Below are positions 42,858 through 53,602 of a stretch of DNA of 64,000 bases, in pieces. The stretch is from Heracleum sosnowskyi (Eukaryota > Streptophyta > Magnoliopsida > Apiales > Apiaceae), in assembly GCA_030848705.1 (NCBI GenBank), contig JAUIZM010000016.1, forward strand, positions 2,790,001 through 2,854,000. Reading direction: 5' to 3'. Numbering within the stretch: the first letter of the stretch is position 1; each line of letters opens with the position of its first letter. The notes under the pieces are model-generated. The model did not search any database and was not told the origin of the DNA. It saw only the letters and a program-made list of their open reading frames with translations. The translations under genes were made by a program, and so were the position numbers.

Positions 42858-42952
42858 ACAGATAAGTTGTTTCTGAAGATACTCGTACATTTTGATACAT
42901 GTTTTTGACATCATTGAATATTTGGAATCTATACTTTATTTCACAAAGTATG

Positions 42953-42966
42953 AGATTGGGGGAGAT
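42953..42966 (+). other. PPT of B1
   Basis: GAGATTGGGGGAGAT immediately before the 3' LTR at 42967. Confidence 0.85.
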
Positions 42967-43585
42967 TGTTAGATCAGAATTCAATGATCGTCAGAAGCTA
43001 GACTCAACTGATCAGGATTGCTGACGTCATCAGTATTGCATGGTCATCAGTATTTGATCAAGCGTCAGTATCTTATTGATCATCAGGATTCCTACTCAGA
43101 CTATGATCAGGATTGATCATCAGAACTTGAAGCTGATCAGGATTCCTACTTCGAGTTATATTTGGAGTCTAGATAAACATGGAAGTTTATTCTATTTGTT
43201 CCTGGTTTGTAGAATGCAGCTATCGATTAAAGATATGTTTCTATCTTTGTTATGATTAGGACTTATCTTGTTATTGATAGAGAAGCTGTGTGCACTATAT
43301 AAACACAGTCTTGGTTTCGATTTATGTATTCATTCGAGAGAGAACATAATCGAGGGAATCAAGAGAGAAGCTCTTAAGAACAGAATTTCTTGAGAGAGTT
43401 TTTGTAAGCTAGCAGCTCTTAAGAACATCAGAATTTCTTAAGAGAGTTTGTAACAGTTTTATATCAAAGTTAATAAAGCTGTTATTGTTATTATTATTGA
43501 TCTTTCATATTTGTGTTATATAAAGTCGAGAATCTTATACAATTGTATTCAACCCCCTTCTACAATTGTTATTTACTGGGCAACA
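42967..43585 (+). repeat. 3' LTR of B1
   Basis: 619 bp, two differences by eye from the 5' LTR; ends GGGCAACA, followed by the TSD CGGGG. Confidence 0.97.
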
Positions 43586-45112
43586 CGGGGCAGTGAGCAT
43601 TGGCTTGGGAGGGTAATAAAATGGCTTATCTCGTACTTCTTTCAGAATGTCCGCGCGAGCCCGGTTGAGAGGAGTCCAAGAGGGTTCGGGTCTGGGCTCA
43701 CGCCTGGGTTTAGGTTGTCCGGACTCATCTTTCTGCCTGGAGTCCGGGGGTGGTGCTGGTAGTGCAAGCTGAGAGCTTTGGATGTAGTTGCTTTGTCTAT
43801 TTGGTTTGAATTTTTTGTCTTGATGATTGTAGTTGTTTTTGGGTGGATCTTGAGTTCGGGTTGGAGAAATGCCCTGCCTAGTCATCCTCATTGCTTGGAG
43901 GACATCTGTTTCTTTGATGAACCGAGCTGCCATAGAATAGGCCGCCGCCAGGCTTTGTGGTTCTTTATGGATGAGGTCAAGGACATATCTTTCATTGTTG
44001 TCAGGATCCAGGTTTCTTCGGAAGATTGTAAGGGCTTCCCGCTCGTCCAGGTTGCTCACGTTGTTGATGGCTTCCTGGAAGCGTTTCATATAAGTGGCCA
44101 ATGCCTCTCCCCGGGCTTGCCGGACTGTCTCTAGATGGCACATGTGCATTTCATGGGTCTTATTGGCTCGGAAGCGTCTCAAGAAGGATTCCCGAAACTG
44201 CTTCCAATTGTGGATGCTTCGAGAAGGGATTCGGCTGAACCATCTTTGGGCTCCGGACTTGAGGGTTGAGGCAAAGAACCTGCACTTGGTTAGATCATTG
44301 TAATAATATATCATTGCAATATGTTCAAAATAGTTTATATGTTCCTCAGGGTCACCCAAACCATTAAAGGAATCAAAGTTGTAATGTTTGAGATTTCTCT
44401 GCCTGGGTGTCGCCTCGAGCGAGTAGCTGAAGGGTGTCAATGTGTCCCCAATGTCAATCCCCGAGTCCTGGCCAACCTTTTTCTGAAGCTCATGGATCAT
44501 ATCCATCAAGTCTTCTTGGGGTTCTTCATCATCTGAGACTATGTCGAGGCTAGGGGCCCGGGTTCTCCTCTTTTCACGAGTTCTGCCCATAATCCGGGCC
44601 TCCTCCTCTTGAATTCTTCTTTGGATTTTGAGGTCAAGTTTAGCTTGCTCTTCATTCCGGATCCTTTCCCTCAAGTCAGCTAGCTTTCTGAGCTTTTCAG
44701 CTTCGGTATCTTGGTTTTGACTGTTGGTTCTGTGGTGGGTCCTTTTTCGGGTTTCCTTGTCCTTGCCTCCGATTCTGTCGAAAACTGAGGCGCGGGATCG
44801 GTGGGAGTCTCCAGAGTCATGTGAGTTCTCAACCTGATCAACTTCATTTAGCCGAGCTTCTTTATACATCCGAATTGCATCAGCAAGCTGGTCCCCGGTC
44901 AGGTTTTCCATAAGACCGGGTTCCATGTTGACATCCGTATACTTGAATTTGTTAACCTCGATTTCAACCCGGGCATCATCAGGCCGGATTATCTGCGATG
45001 CCAGAGTCAGGACGGGGGGTACTTCACCAACAATCGGGTTCAAATTTGTGGGTGGTTCTTGTCTTGGGGTACTGGTTGTGGGTCTTAATACAGATTCGCT
45101 ACCTCGAGCCAT
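43586..45112 (-). pseudogene. gag: Element A gag (main part)
   Basis: Starts at ATG 45112 (MARGSESVLRPTTSTPRQ). 509 codons to the B1 insertion point, continuing in frame at 7671 with the zinc knuckle. The centre carries the Ty3-type retrotransposon gag domain (HYNFDSFNGLGDPEEHINYF, WFSRIPSRSIHNWKQF, ETVRQARGEALATYMKRF), preceded by a charged coiled coil (LRKLADLRERIRNEEQ). No nonsense codon in this part. It is broken by the B1 insertion only. Confidence 0.9.
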
Positions 45113-45540
45113 GATTCAAGAGCAAACAATGTATACAACTTTTTTGGGGTAATACAATTTTTCAAAATCAAAGTAAATTTCTGATAGATCTGGGTTTATC
45201 AAGGAGAACAAGACAATTTATGCATGGGTTTGGTGTTTTTCGAAGCAAGAAAATTGGTTTTAAAGACAGATCTATAAGAGAGCAATGTAGATCTAAGCAA
45301 AAACGGGAACAAGGAAGCTAGATAATGCTAAACAAGGCTAAAAGTAAACAGATCTGGCCTAAATAAGGTTAAAAACATTCATACATTGGAGATATGGGCT
45401 AAAGAGTTCATGTTTAGTTGTTAAAACGAAGGAGTTTGCTTAGATCTTACTGGATTTAACTAGGACTCCTTCAAGGATGAAGGAGCTTGTTGATGATGGT
45501 GAGTCTAGCGGCACCGTGACCACAAGACAGGGTTGGTTCC
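45113..45540 (-). other. 5' leader of element A
   Basis: About 430 bp between PBS and gag ATG, AT-rich, no ORF. Normal for a Tat element. Confidence 0.6.
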
Positions 45541-45557
45541 CCTCCTTCTAGCGCCAA
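45541..45557 (-). other. PBS region of element A
   Basis: On the minus strand TTGGCGCTAGAAGGAGG directly follows the LTR end TTATCA. TGGCGC-type PBS are usual in Tat/Athila elements. Confidence 0.65.
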
Positions 45558-45751
45558 TGATAACTCCAAATCCCGATCCAGTCCTTCCCGGCCGATCCCA
45601 CGCTTGGAAGCGGTGTCGCTGCGGTTGGGACTCTGCAAAACAACACCGGAGGGGGGTTTGGACCCTGGCGGCGCCTCCGGCATGAGAATAAGTAATGGTT
45701 TTGGAAAGGAGGACAGGATTGTAGAGATATCTCAAATGTGGAGGGTGTGTG
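45558..45751 (-). repeat. Element A 5' LTR, PBS-side fragment
   Basis: 194 bp starting TGATAACTCC on the plus strand; interrupted by element D (TSD GTGTG 45747-45751). It continues at 60509. Confidence 0.8.
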
Positions 45752-46796
45752 TGTTAATCCCAAATGACCTAACAGAATTGTAGAAGGGGGGGGGGGTTGA
45801 ATACAATTCTTGATATTTTCTTAAACTTAAAACACTTTATAAAATAAAACTGAACTGAATAAATAAAAACACAAGATATAAATAATTCAGTTGGATTGTT
45901 TGATGATCCAACTGAAGTGTTTTTATTTCGGAAATAATCTGTGATACAAAAGTACACAGCTGCTCAGTTACAGAGTTGTAGAGAAGAAATGCTCTCAAAG
46001 ATAGCTAATACAAACTATTTGTTTTTCTTCTCTATTTCTATCTTAACTGCTACACTTGGTTATATATTCCCCAAGTTTACAACACTATTTTTGGCTACAC
46101 TAAAGTACACTAAAGGTAACCGCCAATAGTTTGCTTTTCATCCCTTTGTCCAGTGGTCCTTGGAGATCCTTGTTTTTGTCTTCATGCTTATTATGATCAC
46201 TCCCAAGAGCCCAATTGGAAACTGGGATGTTTCCTTATTCCCCATGTCCATTTTAATGGTTTCCAATGCAAAGTACACTTCCACATCACCTTTAGTTCTG
46301 TTCAGTAAACTGTCACTATCACTTTGTCAACTATTCAGAAAAGCAATAATGATTCGTTGATAGCAGGGAGATGTGTTTCGTTGATAGCTTTATTCTCCAT
46401 TTCGTTGATGAGTAAACTCCATTCCGTTGATGAGTAAACTTCATTCCGTTGATGGTGTATCCCTCTTTTCGTTGATAGAGTAATCTTCATACCGTTGACA
46501 TGTCTTCACTTAGGCAAAATTACAAGGCATGATATACTTACAATTGACCAACCTATTTTGCCTATCTATTACTTAGTCAACATGACTTAGAAAACCTATC
46601 TAGTACATACAACAAAATGCATATCAAACTGTGAAGTATTGTACAGTGCAATTGCTACAACACTCATTCCGTTGATGAGCTTCCTGTCAACGAAACACTG
46701 CAAAGCATGCCATTCCGTTGACAGTTACAAAATGACTTAATACAAAATCTACTAAGTGTTTTTATAATTATCATCAAGAACAACATATTCCTAACA
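45752..46796 (-). repeat. 3' LTR of D
   Basis: TGTTAATCCC...TTCCTAACA. An 11-G run lies at 45786-45796. U3 (46353-46720) holds ten copies of the word TTCGTTGAT / ATTCCGTTGA, one of them reversed. TATA-like TTATATATT lies at 46060-46068 (minus-strand sense). Confidence 0.95.
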
Positions 46797-46811
46797 ATCT
46801 CCCCCAATTTA
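46797..46811 (-). other. PPT of D
   Basis: Minus strand AAATTGGGGGAGAT immediately upstream of the 3' LTR. Confidence 0.85.
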
Positions 46812-46989
46812 TGACTGATAGAATAACAGCCATAAATTAAGAGCCTTGATGATAACAAAAACACTCAGTCAAATTACACATGATAAAAGTAGAAATTGCA
46901 TTGAGCTTCATTGAATTTAATTAAAATTCAAAGTAGAAAATCTTACAAAACAAGTGCACAGAGTTGCTCCTCTAGACTGAGCAGATTTT

Positions 46990-49900
46990 TCATCTTTGCC
47001 TCTGTGGTCTTGTTTTCTTCCCTTTTCTTGCATTGTTCTCCTCAATCTGAGCTTGAAGTCTTCTGTAGAAAATCTTCTCTTCTTCATCTTCATTCCCCAA
47101 CTTGGATTGCATTAATCTTAAAGTTTCATTGGATGCCTTCTCCAGTTGGTCTTCTATTCTGAAGAATCTTCTACAGTTGTCCTTGTCTCTGAATTCCATC
47201 ATCCAAAAAGGTTGGAGATGAATTTTCTTTCCTGTTTGAGGAACCTTCAATACTCTGGGAAGTGCACCAGGCTTGTTCCAGCTAGATTTGATTTGGCAAA
47301 TTTTGGAAACAACTTCAGACTTAGCTGTTTTGGTGAAGCCAAAATCTTTCTTCAGGCATTTGAACACAGATAGCAGTGTCTGATAGTCTTCTCCTAGAAT
47401 TCTATGTAGGGGCCAAACCTGTTCTCTCCCACCCTTGTAGACAAACACCAATCTCTCTGGTAGTTTGTAAGAAGCTGCTATTCCTCTTACTTCAACTAGG
47501 TCATCAAGATGGATATGTAGGTCAGACTCCTCCCTGATATCAGCAATGTAGATGAAGTCTTCTGGGTTGGTAGGAGGTTTTTCAGCTTGTGGTCTCCTTA
47601 CTAGAATTGGCTTAGCCTTGGTAGCCCTTTGCTTAGATTTCTTCTTTGGATCCATCTCAAAGAGGAATTTTGGAAAGTTGGCCTCATCAAACTCAATTGG
47701 CTCTTCCTTTGGCTCAATTGGCTGATCATGGAAATTAACAGGATGTTTAGGATCACAGGCTAACTTTTCCCTTAGAGCTGGATCAGGAATTGTTGGAGGT
47801 GCAGTTGGTACAGAAGAGTCTGATGCAATACTCTGAGAGTCATCATTCTCAAAGGCTATATTTCTCCTAGCTCTTGCCTTTGGTTGCCTTGTGCTCTTCT
47901 TTGCACTCCTTTCCTCTCTGGCTTTTTCTTCTTGCTGTCTTTCTTCTTCATCAAGAGATTGAGCAACTGCAAGTGCTTGTATTGCTGCTCTTTCTGACTC
48001 TTCAGCCTTAGCTTCAGCAAAGTTTGGGTGACCAGCCCAAACACAGATTTGTTGTCCATTCCTGTAGACAATTGCCCTTTGCTTCCTTACCTCATAATCA
48101 TTGCTTTCCTTGCTTTTTGTGATGAGAAGACCAAGAACCTTGTGCTCATCTGGATAAGGTGCAGGATAGAAAGTCCTTTCTGTGTTTTTGCCCTTTAGTT
48201 TAGCAGGAGACTTGGGAGATAAGCTTCTTTGCAATGTAGCTTGTTCCACATCCCTGATGCATGAAGTTTGTCCTTTCTCCTTCCTTGATCCTTGAGTGAC
48301 TCCATGCAGAAGGGGCTCTACCTTATATGAAGAATTGGTCTGTGGCTCCCATTCCGTTGACACTAAAACCATGGCATTCGTTGATGGCTCTGTAGAAGAA
48401 GCTTGATCCGTTGATGGATTTGAAGTCTTTGCAGGATCAGCTAACTTCTTGATTCTTTCATCTATCCTGGACCAGTGGTCTTTAATCTGTTCAGCAAGCT
48501 GTAGCTTCATAGATGCTTGCTGAATCAGGTCAATGCTGTCCAGTTTAGCTTTGCCTGACTCCCCCATAGCTAGTGGCTCCTTTGGCAGGGAAATGGCTGG
48601 GACCATAACCTTTGTGATTTGAATGTCTAGCTCCTTAGATTTCTCCCCCTTTTTGTTATCATCAAAAGAGATGACTGGGAGTCCTTGAGCTGCCACTAGC
48701 TGGGCCAATAGTTGTGTCTGCTTCTCCTGTTCCTTTTGCATCTGAGATAAAGTAGCTTCCACCTTGTCCACTCTAGAAGAGAGAGTCTTCAAGGAGGTAG
48801 CCACCTCAGGTTCCTTAGTGAAAAACCTGTTCATCTTGGACACAGTGAGAAGAGGAAGCTTTTCATCTAGCCTCCTTTCATTAGCATCCTTGAGATTGCT
48901 AATTGAGTCCTTGATTTCTCTAGCCTCAATCTTTGTCTGCATCATCTGTAGCCTTTGGATTTCCAGTGAATCCATAATAGCCTTGTAGAATTTCTTGTCA
49001 TTGGCATTTGCAGACTCATGAGCCAGATAGGCCTCATTGTACTGCCTTGTGATTGCAGCATCCAGGGAGATCCTTCCTTGTAAACCTTGAGAAAGCCAGT
49101 TTGGTGTAGGAGGCACCACAGAAGTCCCAGTCTGTGAAGTAGTGGCCACCTGATTGTCACCAAAGCTGTCCTCATCATCAGAGAAATCAAACTCACCACT
49201 TGCTGCAGCTCCTGGAGATAGATTGGTCAAGGCATCCTTTGCTCTTTGCATTGATGCAGTTGTATGAATTAGTTGGAGTGACCTCTCTGCCTCCATATTG
49301 CCCTGTTGAGCCAAAACTTGATAGGCTGACACAGGATGAGTAAAGGTCTCAGGATCCAGAGAAATACTATCCAGAGTTTGTTGATAATGCTCTTGGAAAG
49401 TAAGTTCCCTTTCTCCCTCATTGACCTCCATTGACTCACTAGCAATGGCTGCTTCCTCCCTTATGACTCCTGTAGTCCCTTCTCTCTGTCCTCTATATTC
49501 TTGCATCATGGGCTCCCCATGGCTCACACCTCTCACACCCTCACCTTCACCTACTAAGGTGGAACTCTCAATCTCTCCTTTTGCCTGGCTGGAAGAAATA
49601 GCCAGCCTCTCACTCTCATTCTCTCCTTTTGCCTGGCTGCAAGCCAGCCTCTCAGTTTCACTCCCTCTCAATCCTAGAAGTGTCTCAACTACCACTAGAT
49701 CATCTGCACTAGTTGTGGAAACAACTTGATTTTCAATTAGAGGTGCAGAGTGAACTATCAACGGAATGGTAGTTTGAACTGTCAACGGTATGGATACCGT
49801 TGATGGAGAAACACTTGTCAACGAAATAGACTGTTTCGTTGATGAAGTCAAGAAAGCACTTTGAGAATGAGAAATTACAGTAGAGTCTGTGGTGATTGAT

Positions 49901-51006
49901 TTGAGAGATTGGTCCACAGATCCCCTTGCAATTTCAGGAAAAATTGGTTGATGGCCCAACAAATCACTCAACAAGTGATGGCCACCAGCTTCAGAGTGGG
50001 GCTTCTCCAAGATTAGAGTTGGAGAATCAGGAATAGATGTATGGATCATGTCCACATCTAGAGATTGAGTTGGTGAATTTGATGGAGATAATTCAAGATT
50101 GATGTTTAGAGAATGGGACTGTAACCCCAGAGTGATAATAGGGGTTACATCAAACTGAATTTGAGAAACTGGAAGTGTTGCTTCCAGTGTGTGTGCACCC
50201 CGTGAAACCTGGGATTTTTGCTTCACTCTCCTTTGGTATTGGGAAAATGTAGACTGTGGGCTTGAAGTGTCCCTTACCCTTTTGGACTGTGCTCTAGGTT
50301 GAGAGCTTGTTTCAATAATTACATCCTTTTGGGAGGATGCAATTAGACTTGTGCTTAAATCCGTTTTACTCATTGTGCCTTGTTGGGAAGACACAATGGG
50401 GCTAGGCTGGGAAACACTTACCTCACCTTCCTTATCCTTGGGGTTTCTTTGACTTTCACCCCTTCCCTCACCTCTCACAACTCCAGACTCACTCCCCTTA
50501 GGTTGTGTGGTAGTTTTTACAACAGGTGCCTTTTGAGAAGCACCTGAGGTTTGCTTGGAGGATTTCTTAGATTTTGGTTTTGTTGCTGGGGCAGGAGCCT
50601 GTTGGGTCACAGCTACAGACTCCATAGCAACTGGATTGGATGAAACAATGGAAGTAACAGCTATACTAACAGGGATAGCAGTAGTTACCTCAATGATTGG
50701 CAGATACACCACTGGAACATCACCATTGTGGTTCAGCCTCAGTATGTCTGTCAATACTCTCTTCTCTTGCACAAAGCACTCAAACTTGGCAGTAGGATTA
50801 GAGATAACTAATGGTGCTGGACTAACATGATTAGCCAGCATCATCAGAAACCTTACATAATAGATATTTTTCTTCCTATTTGCCTTATCACCCAACTTAG
50901 CACCAATTTCATACATAAGTTGGGTGCTAAAGTTGTAATATCTATCATTTAGAAGCATGGTTAGGAGAATTAACATAGAGTTAGTTAATGCATCAAAATT
51001 ACTAAT
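46990..51006 (-). pseudogene. D extra ORF, larger 3' part
   Basis: Continues the frame of 53065-52599 after removal of the solo LTR (about 1337 codons remain here). It holds the end of the N-terminal domain (IYYVRFLMMLANHVSPAPL), a long Ser/Thr/Pro-rich region in which the family word (CAACGGAAT and its complement) occurs many times, a coiled coil near 48770-48960, NKKGEK on an AAAAAGGGGGAGAA tract (near 48650), a charged linker (EEERQQEEKAREERSAKK) and a C-terminal domain with a VYKGGREQVWPLHRILGED motif and RFFRIEDQLEKASNETLRL. It is the D counterpart of the B and C extra ORFs, with low sequence identity. No stop in this part. Confidence 0.85.
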
Positions 51007-52598
51007 TGATAAGTGGATTTTATATCCACTTGGAATGCTTCATATCGGCTTAAATTGATGACTTGAACTCAAGTATGTGGTGTGTTTAATGTGTTTTCAT
51101 TAAGTTTTGCAGAACCAAGAGTTGAAGGTTAATTTGATTAAAATTCGGATTTTCCGGGTAGGTTGCGCAGTCTTCACTGTTTTGGCCATATCTGGAGTTC
51201 TACAAGTCCAATTCTGACGATCTTACAGCTCACGCGAAGAGGACAACATTTTCTATAATTCTGGACAGAAGGTATGGCGCGGCAGCGCCGTGTTTGAGCT
51301 TGCCTATGGCGCGGCAGCGCCGCTGCCGCTGGAAATTTTCGGATTTTTGGGCTGGTTGCGCAGATTTTACTGTTTGGGCTCTATCTGGAGTTCTACAAGT
51401 CTGTTTTGGGCCCGTAAGCAGTCGTTGGAAAGCTTGGAAGAAGATCTTTAATTCTGAGTTGGGCTCATATTTTATTACTGCTCGGAGCGGTCCAGAATCA
51501 GGAGGGAACAGAAGCCAACGAAATTTCCATTATAGAAATCTAATTCTGATTGGGAAATCTCCTTGTAATTATTTTAGTTAATTAAAAATACTTTATATTA
51601 GATATATTAGAGACATATTATTCAGACCTAGTATTAGATAGAGACATACGTATATTGTAAGCAAAGGAGGCTCAAGAACAAGAGAAGTTTTCTTTTGTCT
51701 TTTCTCATTAGTTTAATTGATTTCATATTCAGTTCTCGTAATTAGTTTATTATTGAATTCAGATTTCTTTCTTCTATGCTTTATATTGTTTTAATCATGT
51801 TATCATCAGAACCCACGATGACGAACGGTTCGAACATGAACTAATCGTTATCGTGGGATTCTAACGGAATTATTTATGTAGTTTAGTATCTTGATGCTTT
51901 AAAGATCTGTGTGTGATGTATAATTGATATCCTCGTATGGTTAAGCTTAATTGATAGATGCGTCGCGAACATCTAATTTGTTAATCTCTTGTGAAGCGAA
52001 AGTGGATCTTGAGATTTAGAACTTGCCATGCTAGCATAGGTTCATATTCGTTTATCAATATGATTCGTAGTATAAGATGAAAATACTTATATTACCCTGT
52101 GTGATCTTTATGGATAACTAGTTCCTCAACCGTTATGTTTTCAAATTCTATAGACATATAGGGTCTAAACATAATTGGTGTCTATTCATCTTCTATCTCT
52201 TTTGTGGATGTATGGGTAGTTTGATATACGTATGCCGACAGGTAGCGTGTATTTGATTCGTGTTATTCGATCAGATATCATAACAATTGCATATAGTGAT
52301 TAAAGGTGTCAGATCTAAGCAAAGTATTTAATGAAGTTAGGATCCCATGTTTTCTCTGCATAAGTAATTCGATTCCAATTCTTGTTAGTTAATTAATTCT
52401 TATTTTATTAAATTGCTTTATAGTTAATCTTAGTTATTCAAAACCCTATCTTGTTAATTGTCTTAGCAGTGAATAAAAACCATACATTGTTGCATAGGTA
52501 CAAGACTATAACAACCTAAACCAGTCTCTGTGGGAACGAATCCTACTTATCTCTATATTACTTGTGACCACGTGCACTTGCGTGTTTTTGTGCGAACA
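51007..52598 (+). mobile_element. Solo LTR of a gypsy-type (Athila-like) element inside D
   Basis: 1592 bp with TGATAAGTGG...GCGAACA ends and TSD CTAAT at 51002-51006 and 52599-52603. No PBS, PPT or coding region, hence a solo LTR left by LTR-LTR recombination. Near its start AAGTGGAT/ATCCACTT is an inverted repeat. GGCGCGGCAGCGCC occurs twice (51276, 51308), and a block with GGTTGCGCAG...ATCTGGAGTTCTACAAGT is repeated at about 51165 and 51355. The end block with GGGAACGAATCC resembles Athila/Tat-type LTRs. Family assignment is tentative; the boundaries are firm. Confidence 0.85.
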
Positions 52599-53065
52599 CT
52601 AATCTTTCCAGAAAAGACCTTAATGAATGCATCAGCTAAATAACTGTATTCCCTAACCAAACCTCAACTAATAATTCTACCTAAGTTATCAGTAGGCAAA
52701 GAGTAGTTTATAGAATTTAGCATGGTAGTTATTTCAGTGTTAGTAGGCAAAGCATCACAGTTATTATCAGGAATATGTAAACATGCTTGCAAAACATCAG
52801 AATTAACTATGTACTCATTACCTTGAAGAGTGAATTGCAGTGTGCCGTTTGTTCCACTATACTCACATGAGGTCCAAATCTCCTCGATTACTTCATTGTA
52901 GAGTGGTGTAGAGTGAAACATCGCATAGCTCAATTTACAGTTCCTCATGAAATCCATCATTTTGAAAAAGATGTTGTTCGGACTCTCCTTAACAACAAAT
53001 GGAATGGAATTGTTCTTCTCATAGATGAACCCACCAGCAGACATAAGTTTGACTATGGGTGCCAT
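52599..53065 (-). pseudogene. D extra ORF, N-terminal fragment
   Basis: ATG at 53065 (MAPIVKLMSAGGFIYEKN). It is the N-terminal domain equivalent of the B and C proteins (FFKMMDFMRNCKLSYAM, TLQFTLQGNEYIVNSDVL). TGA at 52664-52666, probably from CGA, stops it after 133 codons; 20 codons later the frame meets the solo LTR and resumes at 51001. Confidence 0.8.
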
Positions 53066-53602
53066 TGTTGAGTGAGGAAAAGCTTCGAGTTGTATTGCTT
53101 GTTAGAGAGAAGAAGATAGAAAAACTTTTGGAATTTTTGAGAACAGGTAGAAATGAAATAAAGAAATTAAAATTTCTTAAATACTCCCCCAAAAATTCTC
53201 AGAAATTAAGTCCAATAATTAATCTAAATTACCTGATTGGCTTAAAAAGTAACCGTTAGAGTTAAATATTACCACGATTTACGCTTACAGGGGTGTATGT
53301 ATAGATCGTGATAAAGAACGTGAAATTTCAACGGTTCCGATTAAAAAGCGCTACATCAACGAATCAGGATTGGGTGGTTAAAGTCCAGTCTTATTTAGTT
53401 GATAAAGCTGCATTTCGTTGATATAAAAGAGCTATTAACGAAACACCCAGAAAAATGCTAAGACTATCAACGAAATGGTGCGTTTCGTTGACATAGTAAT
53501 TTTGACTTAGACAAAATTTCACCTTTTCCTGAGAAAATCAATTCACAGAAAAATCATAGCAGATTCCTGGCTGCATTTTAACTTGCAAAAATCTCAAAAT
53601 AA
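53066..53602. other. Spacer between pol and extra ORF of D
   Basis: 537 bp, AT-rich. At least six family words (ATCAACGAA, TTTCGTTGAT, TTAACGAAAC, TATCAACGAAATG, TTTCGTTGAC) cluster in 53340-53510. No gene seen. Confidence 0.6.

Larger units (their letters stand above)
7677..43585 (+). mobile_element. Element B1: Ty1/copia SIRE/Maximus-type retrotransposon, interrupted by B2
   Basis: Both LTRs are 619 bp with TGTTAG...GCAACA ends, flanked by the TSD CGGGG (7672-7676 and 43586-43590). PBS follows at 8298 and PPT ends at 42966. By eye the LTRs differ at two positions (for example AAAAG against AGAAG near 7704 and AAAAGAG against AAGAGAG near 8152), so the insertion is young. The element holds gag, pol and a large extra ORF. 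B2, a reversed copy of the same family, splits its pol at 11831/36857. Without B2 the B1 length is about 10.9 kb. Confidence 0.95.

Noticed and set aside
45786..45796. 11-G run as a G-quadruplex
   Set aside because: It is one homopolymer run without four separated G-tracts. It is also present in the other D LTR, so it is not an isolated sequencing error.
46990..53065. Extra ORF called a true retroviral-type envelope
   Set aside because: No signal peptide, clear transmembrane segment or fusion motif seen in B, C or D. The env-like name is positional only.
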